A stretch of 5,990 nucleotides of DNA. Origin: Thermoproteota archaeon. Lineage in GTDB: Archaea > Thermoproteota > Methanomethylicia > Nezhaarchaeales > WYZ-LMO8. Shown here piece after piece: positions 1 to 5,639 of this stretch. Under the pieces are notes generated by a model. It was given only the letters and a program-made list of their open reading frames with translations, was not told the origin of the DNA and did not search any database. A program made the position numbers and the translations under genes. The stretch is taken from positions 1 to 5,990 of the forward strand of contig JAAOZJ010000009.1 in NCBI GenBank assembly GCA_011605835.1, in the 5' to 3' direction. The number at the start of each line of letters is the position of its first letter. Within the stretch, counting starts at the first letter, position 1.

Positions 1-26
1 CGCTTTCCGCGGATCACGTCCCACTT

Positions 27-389
27 TCACTCATACTCTATTTTTTGCCAAACGATATCGCTACACCTCAGCTCCCTCTTGACGTACTCGACCGCGCTTT
101 GAACGTCTAGGGCCTTGCACGTGTAGACGTCTAGAGTGAAGAACTTGTGGTCGCTCCAGCTGTAGAAGGCCACCCCGGACTCGGCCCAAGCCATGAAGCC
201 CCCCAAGCCTCGATGGATTAAGGAGAACCTGTCCGGGGAGAAGGTGAACGGCCCCGCTATGACCTTCATGCCCAAGGCCTCGCTGAGCCCTATCAAAAAG
301 CCCTTGAGGAAGTCCTCGCTCATCTCCACGCCGTAGAACCCCTCTACGATGAGCCTCTCGCGGTGAATCTCCGGCTTTAAATTCTTCAT
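27..389 (-). CDS. S-adenosylmethionine decarboxylase-like protein with altered active site
   Basis: The 120-residue product is related to the small prokaryotic AdoMet decarboxylase proenzymes (SpeH/SpeD), which self-cleave before a serine to make a pyruvoyl cofactor. Residues 70-91 align without gaps to the family core: Glu70-Ser71 at the cleavage site, Trp78, the D-V-[YF]-T-C stretch, and Cys91 exactly 20 residues after the serine, as in the Thermotoga enzyme. The His right after the serine is Gly72, and the His five residues after it, the proton donor needed for processing, is Tyr76. Normal AdoMet decarboxylation is therefore doubtful; it may be a non-enzymatic or re-purposed AdoMet-binding paralogue. 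I chose the ATG at 389 because the family starts near this point; an in-frame ATG at 464 would add 25 residues with no family resemblance. A TATA-like box at 426-436 fits this start. It lies 113 bases downstream of mtrH on the same strand, so co-transcription is also possible. Family call fairly sure, function unknown. Confidence 0.75.
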   Translation of the reverse strand: MKNLKPEIHRERLIVEGFYGVEMSEDFLKGFLIGLSEALGMKVIAGPFTFSPDRFSLIHRGLGGFMAWAESGVAFYSWSDHKFFTLDVYTCKALDVQSAVEYVKRELRCSDIVWQKIEYE

Positions 390-425
390 ATACGTCAGCC
401 CAATAACATTACAGCTAAGGGAGAG

Positions 426-436
426 GGAATAAAAGT
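426..436 (-). promoter_or_regulatory. possible TATA box for the AdoMetDC-like gene
   Basis: Read on the minus strand this is ACTTTTATTCC, an archaeal-type T/A-rich box 37-47 bases upstream of the ATG at 389. A transcript starting about 25 bases downstream would have a leader of roughly 15 bases. No strong Shine-Dalgarno is visible. Inferred from pattern only. Confidence 0.4.
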
Positions 437-502
437 TGTGCGAGGTGGCGAGCTGAACGAGCACAACGGACTATTTAGAAGCATACGGATGTCAAGGCTT
501 AC

Positions 503-1405
503 TCAAAAGCGCGATATCTTGAACCTAGGGTGGCTCGGGGGCGGGCGCCTCCCATCCTCCATTAATACTTGGCCGTAGGAAGCGCTTACTATAGCTATTG
601 CTGGGACCATGAACTCTGCGTCGCTTATGGGGCCGAAGAGGACGAAATCTGCCCCCACGGCTACCGGAAGGGCGTTCGCGACGGCGGAGCACGCTGCCAT
701 CAATACTCTGTCTTTCCTCTGCTTCAAGGACCTCCACATGGCGATAGCGTTGTGTGCTCCGCAACCACAGGGATATCCATAGCGGCTCTTTACCTCGTAT
801 ATCGCCCTACACGCCAATCCGAGCGTCACCAAGTCCATTACGACCGTGTCGATCAATATTTTCTCCACCCCGGCCTCTTTCATCTTCGGGATCAGCGACT
901 CCAAGAGCCTCACCCTCTCCTTGTAAGATATGACGGCCCTCGAGCTATAGGTCAAGGCCACCCCGGCCCTCAGTCCCACCTCTCTGGCCTTCTGGTAAAC
1001 GTGGCCCTTAGTTTCGGGGTTGAAGGAGTTTAGGAGGACCCTATCGATTATTCCAAGCTCTCTCGCGGCCTCTAGGGCGCTCACGGCAGCCTCGTCGTTT
1101 ATGTAGTCTATCAGTATCGGCATCTTCGTTGCGTCGGCGGCGAACTCCAAGCGCTTCCTAGCGTTCTCAGCCCTCGTGCAGACTACGTCGAGCATGCAAG
1201 GAAGCCCTACCTTATCGCAGACCTCCTCGTACTTGGCTATGAGCGCTTGGGCTGCTTCCTTGTCCACTTTGCCGCTCTCGTCCGAGGTCTTGTCCCCCCT
1301 GTAGAATATGCTCCCAATGACGACTGTTGGGTTCTCCCCGGGTTGCCCTCCAACCCTGACCCCGGATATCTCAAAGACCATTTGCTCTCTCTCGAACCTG
1401 AACAT
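503..1405 (-). CDS. mtrH: MtrH-type methyltransferase (methyl-H4MPT:corrinoid, stand-alone)
   Basis: The 300-residue product matches MtrH, the subunit of the methanogen Mtr complex that moves a methyl group between tetrahydromethanopterin and a corrinoid. It has the family's opening (F-x-F-E-x-E-Q then G-G-Q-P-G-E, residues 3-24), the G-S-I-F-Y segment (31-35) and a pterin-binding TIM barrel. Acidic/Asn residues stand at strand ends where this fold binds pterin: Asp73, Asp100, Asn126, Asp186 and Asn219 in the Y-P-C-G-C-G-A-H-N segment. Length is near the usual 300-320. The ATG at 1405 is supported by the family N-terminus and by AGGGGG seven bases upstream. No other Mtr subunit is in the window, and the divergent neighbours are a corrinoid activator, a corrinoid protein and a URO-D-like methyltransferase. 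It therefore probably acts as a soluble second methyltransferase (like MtoA) delivering methyl groups from the 3563-4222 corrinoid protein to H4MPT, or the reverse. The MtrH-related bacterial MtgA/MtvA proteins use tetrahydrofolate, so the pterin is inferred from similarity. Confidence 0.93.
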   Translation of the reverse strand: MFRFEREQMVFEISGVRVGGQPGENPTVVIGSIFYRGDKTSDESGKVDKEAAQALIAKYEEVCDKVGLPCMLDVVCTRAENARKRLEFAADATKMPILIDYINDEAAVSALEAARELGIIDRVLLNSFNPETKGHVYQKAREVGLRAGVALTYSSRAVISYKERVRLLESLIPKMKEAGVEKILIDTVVMDLVTLGLACRAIYEVKSRYGYPCGCGAHNAIAMWRSLKQRKDRVLMAACSAVANALPVAVGADFVLFGPISDAEFMVPAIAIVSASYGQVLMEDGRRPPPSHPRFKISRF

Positions 1406-1486
1406 GAACCTGCCCCCTAAGCATCGGTGAACGTGGAGAGGGCTAAAACCTTTCCCTAAGACTTAAGCTAGGCACCGGCTAGCGCA
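1406..1486. promoter_or_regulatory. divergent promoter region between mtrH and the corrinoid activator
   Basis: These 81 bases must hold both promoters. On the minus strand, 1443-1456 reads GGAAAGG-like BRE then TTTTAG, about 40-50 bases before the mtrH ATG. On the plus strand, CTTAAG at 1462-1467 sits about 22 bases before the activator ATG, which would give a leaderless transcript. A short inverted repeat (GCTAG at 1467-1471, CTAGC at 1479-1483) lies between that box and the ATG and could be an operator. The two transcripts could be co-regulated from here. The boxes are weak matches. Confidence 0.4.
1413..1418 (-). promoter_or_regulatory. ribosome binding site of mtrH
   Basis: AGGGGG on the minus strand, with 7 bases between it and the ATG at 1403-1405. 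It supports that ATG over the internal Met9. Confidence 0.6.
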
Positions 1487-3430
1487 ATGCTAAAAAGCCA
1501 GCGTCGAGCAGACTCAAGAACGACCTTGACGAGTAAGGACTCGAGGAAGGCAGTGATTCGCTTCGAGCCCCAAGGCAAGAGGGTAGAGGTGGAGCTCGGG
1601 CTGACGTTGCTCGACTCGACTCGCAGGGCTGGCGTGGGGATAAGGTCCGAGTGCGGGGGTCGAGGCTTGTGCGGGAAGTGCTTGGTCGTCGTCGAGGAAC
1701 AGTCGAACTTAAGCTCACCATCCACCGCCGAGGTCCGCTTAATACCTAGCGAGAAGTTAAGGGCTGGCTACAGGCTCGCGTGCCAAAGCATCGTCAGAGG
1801 TAGCACGACCGTCTGGATCCCGCCCGAGAGCAGGCTAGAGGCCCGTGCGAGGATTTTGGCAGAGGGTCTCTTGAGACCTTTCGAGCTCGACCCGGCGATA
1901 AAGAGGGTTCACGTGACGCTCTCTAAGCCGAGTCTGCAGGACACGACGCCGGATTTCGAGAGGCTGCATAGCGCACTAAAGAAGATGGGCTTCGAAGAAG
2001 TGGAGGTAGGGCATGAGCTCATGCAGAGGTTGCCCATCATCTTGAGGAAAGCGGATTGGGACGTCGACATAGTCTTGTGGATGGATAGAGAGGTAATAGC
2101 CGTGGAGAAGAAGGGCGGAGAAAGGGGGGTCTACGGGGTCTCGATAGACATAGGGACTTCGAAGCTCGTGCTCCATCTGGTCGACTTGGAATCCGGTAAG
2201 ACGGTCTCCATAAAGACCGTTGAGAACCCTCAGATGGCCTACGGAGAGGACGTAATCTCGAGGATAAACTACGCCGCCTTCAAGGAAGGTGGCCTTAGGA
2301 GGCTTCAAGAGCTGGTGATAGAGGCTGTAAATGCCCTGATAAAGGAGGCCTGTCGAGAAGCCGGCGTAGAGCAGGATCGGGTATTCGAGGTCGTGATTGC
2401 TGGCAACACTGCCATGCACCACATATTCTTGGGCTATCCTCCCAGGCAACTAGCGGTCGCACCCTACGTCGCAGTGGTAAGGCGATCAGTGAACGTGAAG
2501 GCGAAGGAACTCGGCATCAAGGTCAACAAGCTTGCGAACGTCCTCGCCCTCCCGATAGTCGCTGGCTTCGTGGGAGCAGACGCCGTGGCCGACGTGTTAG
2601 CAACTGGAATGTACGAAGCAGAGGACATGTGCCTTCTCATAGACATAGGGACTAATAGCGAGGTCTTCGTGGGGAACGAAGAAGACATAATCTCGTGCTC
2701 CTGCGCTGCGGGGCCAGCCTTTGAAGGAATGCACATAGAGCACGGCATGAAGGCCGTGACAGGAGCCATAGAGAAGGTCAGGATAGACCCCAAGGACTAC
2801 GAAGTCGAGTACGAGACGATAGGTGACGTCAAGCCGATAGGGATGTGTGGCTCAGCTATCGTGGACGCCGTGGCCGAGCTCTTTAAATGCGGTTTGATAG
2901 ACGAACGAGGGCACTTCAAAAGGGACGTGAGCGCGAGGCGCTTATTGCGAGAGGGCGGAGCGTCGAAGTTCGTAATTGCTTGGAGGGACGAGTCCGCGAT
3001 CGGGCGGGACATAACGATCAGCGAGAAAGACGTCCAGGAGATACTGCTCGCAAAGGCTGCGATACGCTCGGGGATAGCGATTTTGATGAAAGAAAAGGGG
3101 GTAAGAGAAGAAGAAATAGATCACCTCTACATAGCCGGGGCCTTTGGGGAGTACTTGAACCCCCAAAGCGCTCTCTTTATAGGACTAATCCCCGACGTCC
3201 CATTGAACAGGATAAGCTTTGTCGGTAATACCGCGATAATTGGAGCGAAGATGTGCCTCCTGTCGAGGAGCATGAGGAGAATTGCCGACGAGCTTTCACA
3301 GAAGATACGCTACGTGGAGCTGACGGCGCACCCGGACTTCCATAGAGAGTTTGTGGATGCACTTTTCATCCCACATCGAGATCTAAGTAGGTATCCGACG
3401 GTGATGAAGTACATAAGCCAAAAGCCTTGA
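1487..3430 (+). CDS. reductive activator of corrinoid proteins (2Fe-2S + ASKHA, RACo/MtoD type)
   Basis: The 647-residue protein should use ATP hydrolysis and electrons from its Fe-S centre to return inactive Co(II) corrinoid to Co(I). Residues about 23-115 form a 2Fe-2S ferredoxin domain with Cys56-x5-Cys62-x2-Cys65 and Cys99. A linker/middle region (about 120-210) precedes a large ASKHA-fold domain with phosphate-loop motifs D-I-G-T-S-K (221-226) and D-I-G-T-N-S (386-391), plus A-G-P-A-F-E-G (408-414) and G-A-F-G-E-Y-L-N-P (551-559). This is the RACo_C_ter/DUF4445 architecture of acetogenic bacteria; methanogen RamA instead carries C-terminal 4Fe-4S clusters. No transmembrane segment is visible, so it is probably cytoplasmic. 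The ATG at 1487 fits a leaderless start, but the first 22 residues are poor in family signal. The in-frame GTG at 1553 begins V-I-R-F-E-P just where the ferredoxin domain begins and has GAGG six bases upstream, so a 625-residue product is a real alternative. It probably serves the corrinoid protein encoded next. Function very likely, start uncertain. Confidence 0.92.
   Translation: MLKSQRRADSRTTLTSKDSRKAVIRFEPQGKRVEVELGLTLLDSTRRAGVGIRSECGGRGLCGKCLVVVEEQSNLSSPSTAEVRLIPSEKLRAGYRLACQSIVRGSTTVWIPPESRLEARARILAEGLLRPFELDPAIKRVHVTLSKPSLQDTTPDFERLHSALKKMGFEEVEVGHELMQRLPIILRKADWDVDIVLWMDREVIAVEKKGGERGVYGVSIDIGTSKLVLHLVDLESGKTVSIKTVENPQMAYGEDVISRINYAAFKEGGLRRLQELVIEAVNALIKEACREAGVEQDRVFEVVIAGNTAMHHIFLGYPPRQLAVAPYVAVVRRSVNVKAKELGIKVNKLANVLALPIVAGFVGADAVADVLATGMYEAEDMCLLIDIGTNSEVFVGNEEDIISCSCAAGPAFEGMHIEHGMKAVTGAIEKVRIDPKDYEVEYETIGDVKPIGMCGSAIVDAVAELFKCGLIDERGHFKRDVSARRLLREGGASKFVIAWRDESAIGRDITISEKDVQEILLAKAAIRSGIAILMKEKGVREEEIDHLYIAGAFGEYLNPQSALFIGLIPDVPLNRISFVGNTAIIGAKMCLLSRSMRRIADELSQKIRYVELTAHPDFHREFVDALFIPHRDLSRYPTVMKYISQKP
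1543..1555 (+). promoter_or_regulatory. alternative RBS and GTG start inside the activator gene
   Basis: GAGGAAGG at 1543-1550 precedes an in-frame GTG at 1553-1555. Translation from here would remove 22 residues and start at the first strand of the 2Fe-2S domain. By contrast, no Shine-Dalgarno precedes the ATG at 1487. Confidence 0.45.
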
Positions 3431-3529
3431 GTCGAGGAGCGGAAAGGCCCGCACTTTCCTTGACTAAGTCATTTAACTACCTCGAGCCCAAATAGGCTAC
3501 TGGTAGACCCTCCACGGCCATAAAGAAAA
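3431..3529 (+). other. intergenic stretch with a small hairpin and a short palindrome
   Basis: Just after the activator's stop, GGAAAG (3441-3446) pairs with CTTTCC (3454-3459) across a 7-base loop, which could be a 3' end structure, though no T-run follows. TGACT-A-AGTCA (3461-3471) is a perfect 5-1-5 palindrome about 60 bases upstream of the next TATA box and could be a regulator site. No ORF or RNA gene is seen. Confidence 0.3.
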
Positions 3530-3540
3530 ACTTATAAAAA
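3522..3540 (+). promoter_or_regulatory. strong archaeal BRE/TATA promoter for the corrinoid-methyltransferase pair
   Basis: An A-rich BRE-like stretch (AAAGAAAAA) runs into CTTATAAAA, centred near 3535. A transcript start about 25-26 bases downstream falls at about 3561, two bases before the GTG at 3563. This is the best promoter in the window and makes 3563-5502 a transcription unit separate from the activator gene. Confidence 0.7.
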
Positions 3541-3562
3541 ATGTCATGCAAAGATAACGTAG

Positions 3563-4222
3563 GTGTCTGGAGTGTCCATGCTGGACGAGCTTTTAAGGGC
3601 TGTACTGGACCTCAGCGAGGGCAAGGCACTTGAGTTGACCAAGAAGCTTGTGGAGTCTGGCGAAGACCCCCTTAAGATATTGGACTGCGTCCGAGCGGCT
3701 GCGGACGAGATAGGGAAAAAATTCGAGAAAGGGGAGTACTTTGTAGCCGACTTGGTCATGGCTGGGGAGATACTAAAGGGCATCAGCGAGATAGTCACCC
3801 CCAAGTTGAGAGAAGCGGGGAAGAAGAGGAAAGCCGTGGGGAAACTGCTTATAGGCACGGTCGAAGGCGACATACACGACATAGGCAAGAACATAGTCAT
3901 AACTATGGCCGAGGCTTCTGGCTTCGAGGTCGTCGACTTGGGCGTCGACGTGCCGCCAGAGAAGTTTGTCGAGGCAATAAAGCAACATAACCCGGACATA
4001 GTCGGGTTGTCAGGCCTTCTGACGCTAGCCATCGACTCCATGAAGAAGACCGTGGACGCAATAAAGGCAGCTGGCCTCAGGGACAAAGTGAAAATAATCA
4101 TTGGAGGAGGCAGAGTAGACGAGTATGTTAAGGAGTATACTGGCGCGGACGCTTGGGCAAGCGATGCTGCTACTGGCATAAGGATCATGATCAAGCTCAT
4201 GGAGGAGAAGCGTGGGGGATAG
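3563..4222 (+). CDS. corrinoid (cobalamin-binding) methyl-carrier protein
   Basis: The 219-residue protein has the two-domain layout of small methyltransferase corrinoid proteins (MtaC, MtvC, MtoC). A helical cap domain spans residues 6-90. A Rossmann B12-binding domain spans about 92-215 with the base-off signature D103-x-H105-x-x-G108 (within E-G-D-I-H-D-I-G-K-N), where His105 is the lower cobalt ligand. The S150-x-L152 motif and the G-G-G loop at 181-183 hold the nucleotide tail. It carries the methyl group between the URO-D-like protein and MtrH. Start is ambiguous: GTG at 3563 matches a leaderless transcript from the TATA box at about 3535, whereas ATG at 3578 has GGAG five bases upstream and would remove only five residues. 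The stop lies 2 bases before the next gene's GTG, so translational coupling is likely. No signal peptide or membrane segment. The family is certain; which corrinoid subfamily and substrate it serves is not. Confidence 0.95.
   Translation: MSGVSMLDELLRAVLDLSEGKALELTKKLVESGEDPLKILDCVRAAADEIGKKFEKGEYFVADLVMAGEILKGISEIVTPKLREAGKKRKAVGKLLIGTVEGDIHDIGKNIVITMAEASGFEVVDLGVDVPPEKFVEAIKQHNPDIVGLSGLLTLAIDSMKKTVDAIKAAGLRDKVKIIIGGGRVDEYVKEYTGADAWASDAATGIRIMIKLMEEKRGG
4214..4219 (+). promoter_or_regulatory. ribosome binding site of the URO-D-like gene
   Basis: GGGGGA lies inside the last codons of the corrinoid gene, 5 bases before the GTG at 4225. It supports translational coupling and the shorter 425-residue product. 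Confidence 0.45.
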
Positions 4223-4224
4223 TC

Positions 4225-5502
4225 GTGACCAAGGAGCCCATAGATCTTTGGATTGAGAGGCACGAGAAGGACCCGGAAGCAGAGCTCAAGGAGAAGACCG
4301 AGCGCTTCCTTAGAGCCGCGCAACTCAAGGTTCCTGACAGGGTCCCGGTGGCCGGAGTCGGTGGGGACTTCCTCTGCCGTTATACTGGCATCACTTGGTA
4401 CGACATGTCTTACAACCTCGAGAAAATACCAGGGGCGGTATTGAAGTTCGTACATGACTTCCCGAGTGACTGGTCGATAATTTTCGCCCCGATGTTGCTC
4501 GAGGGCTTCGTCTTCGCACTAGCCTTTGCCGATTACCCAGACTTCTCTAACACTATAAGGTTCCTCTGCGGACCAGTGCACGACATACTGAAGGACAAGT
4601 GGAGCCAGTGGCCTGGAAGGGAGATCAAGGAGGACATGCACCCGCAGTTCAGAGGAGGGGAGTTCATGAAGCCTGAGGAGTACGGGAAGTTCATCGAGGA
4701 TCCTGTGGAGTTCATCCACGACACCATCTTGCCCAGGGCTTGCCCAGGATTGGGGGAACCCGGCTCCTCACGCTGGAATGCCGCTTGGATAAGAGTCGGC
4801 ATGACCATGCAGAAAATAGGCGCGTTCCAGGCCCAGCTCTTCGGAGAGCTTATCAAGAGGGGCAACGCGGCTTTCCCGATCACTAACGCTTATACGCCTG
4901 CCGACGTCATAGGCGACTTCCTGAGGTACCCGACCGGCGCGATGCTGGACATGAGGAGGACGCCGCGTGACTTCAAGGCCGCCTGCGACGCTCTCGTAGA
5001 GCACATACTAAAGGTTGCTACAGCAGTACCGCCAGCACCGCCAGCCACGTTCTTCTTCATACCACTACACTTGAATGAGATGTTGCCGCCCAAGCTTTAC
5101 GGCGAGTTCTACTGGCCGCAGCTCAAGAAGATAATCGAGGTCCTCGTCTCGAAGGGGTACAAGGGCTTCGTATTCTTTGAGGGTGATCACTCGCCCCACG
5201 TCGACACGATACTCGAGCTCCCCAAGGGGTGGGGAATAGCCTGGTTCGAGAGGCCCAGGGACTTCGTGGCCGTGTGGGAGAAGCTCAAGGGTCACACGAC
5301 CGTCATGGGGGGCGTCCCGGTATCGCTGATAGCTAGCGGGACCCCCAAGCAGATCGACGAGTACATAAAGAACCTGATGGTTAAGATAAAGCCTGAAGGA
5401 GGCTTCGTCCTATCGCCAGGGGTAAACGAGCTACCAGCAGACACGCCCGTGGCCAACGTCAGAGCCTACATAAATGCAGCCCTCAAGTACGGGGCGTACT
5501 AA
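4225..5502 (+). CDS. URO-D-family methyltransferase, probable substrate:corrinoid (MT1/MtoB-like)
   Basis: The 425-residue protein belongs to the uroporphyrinogen decarboxylase-like methyltransferases, TIM-barrel enzymes that move methyl groups to or from corrinoid proteins. Family features are the basic N-terminal segment with P-D-R-V-P (about 37-41), an internal G-G-E-F-M-K-P-E-E-Y...D-P segment (about 144-160), and the C-terminal G-G-V-P-V-S-L-I-A-S-G-T-P (362-374) and L-S-P-G (396-399) blocks. A haem-pathway role is unlikely, because true HemE has an R-x-x-x-R region not seen here and the neighbours are methyl-transfer genes. The zinc ligands of MtaA/MtbA (His-x-Cys and a later Cys) are absent: the aligned positions are Phe317, Glu319 and Val400. 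Glu319, Asp321, His322 and His325 lie together there and may bind a metal or the substrate. I chose GTG 4225 because it starts 2 bases after the corrinoid gene's stop with GGGGGAT 5 bases upstream. An ATG at 4153 would add 24 residues that only re-read the corrinoid gene in another frame. Probably demethylates a methoxylated or other methylated substrate. Confidence 0.88.
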   Translation: MTKEPIDLWIERHEKDPEAELKEKTERFLRAAQLKVPDRVPVAGVGGDFLCRYTGITWYDMSYNLEKIPGAVLKFVHDFPSDWSIIFAPMLLEGFVFALAFADYPDFSNTIRFLCGPVHDILKDKWSQWPGREIKEDMHPQFRGGEFMKPEEYGKFIEDPVEFIHDTILPRACPGLGEPGSSRWNAAWIRVGMTMQKIGAFQAQLFGELIKRGNAAFPITNAYTPADVIGDFLRYPTGAMLDMRRTPRDFKAACDALVEHILKVATAVPPAPPATFFFIPLHLNEMLPPKLYGEFYWPQLKKIIEVLVSKGYKGFVFFEGDHSPHVDTILELPKGWGIAWFERPRDFVAVWEKLKGHTTVMGGVPVSLIASGTPKQIDEYIKNLMVKIKPEGGFVLSPGVNELPADTPVANVRAYINAALKYGAY

Positions 5503-5575
5503 CAACACCGATAGCCGTCAATTTCCACCAATCCATAGGGCCGAGCCCAGAAGCCTTGACCCTAATCCTCAACAA

Positions 5576-5597
5576 CTTTTTCTAAATCTCTTTAATT
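5576..5597 (+). terminator. T-rich archaeal terminator after the URO-D-like gene
   Basis: CTTTTTCTAAATCTCTTTAATT, 74 bases past the stop, has two T-runs as in archaeal intrinsic termination. The preceding 5503-5575 shows no ORF or RNA gene. The second T-run with TTAATTAA could also be part of an upstream promoter for the next gene. Confidence 0.45.
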
Positions 5598-5615
5598 AAC
5601 TCGGAAGAGGCCTCT

Positions 5616-5634
5616 GATCATTAAGCTTTAAAAC
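5616..5634 (+). promoter_or_regulatory. TATA box for the winged-helix gene
   Basis: TTAAGCTTTAAAAC is a good BRE/TATA match centred near 5629. Starting 25-26 bases downstream puts the transcript start on the ATG at 5655 (Met6), not on the ATG at 5640. If the 5640 start is used, the TTTAATTAA at 5591-5599 would be the better-placed box. Confidence 0.5.
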
Positions 5635-5639
5635 GCCTT

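Noticed and set aside
1..30. Possible start of a further leftward gene at a GTG (30-28) overlapping the AdoMetDC-like stop in a GTGA arrangement
   Set aside because: Only ten codons are visible before the edge and no clear RBS precedes it, so it cannot be supported.
390..464. 25-residue N-terminal extension of the AdoMetDC-like protein
   Set aside because: These residues have no counterpart in the family and would cover the likely TATA box; ATG 389 is preferred.
569..1033. 154-codon open frame on the plus strand
   Set aside because: Antisense to mtrH, which has clear family motifs across this stretch. The translation resembles no protein and has no promoter or RBS.
1976..2449. 157-codon open frame on the minus strand
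   Set aside because: Antisense to the linker and ASKHA part of the corrinoid activator; a shadow of its codons.
3441..3459. GGAAAG...CTTTCC hairpin as an intrinsic terminator of the activator gene
   Set aside because: The stem is only 6 bp and no T-run follows, so it is listed only as a minor intergenic structure.
4153..4224. 24-residue N-terminal extension of the URO-D-like protein from an ATG at 4153
   Set aside because: It only re-reads the corrinoid gene's 3' end in another frame. GTG 4225 directly after that stop, with an RBS, is the better start.
3544..4455. 303-codon open frame on the minus strand
   Set aside because: It is antisense to the well-conserved corrinoid protein and the start of the URO-D-like gene, has a Ser/Met/Pro-rich composition with no recognisable domain, and its openness follows from the codon bias of the real genes.
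5503..5575. Possible RNA gene or riboswitch after the URO-D-like gene
   Set aside because: No tRNA-like arms, cobalamin-riboswitch box or conserved hairpin could be found on either strand.
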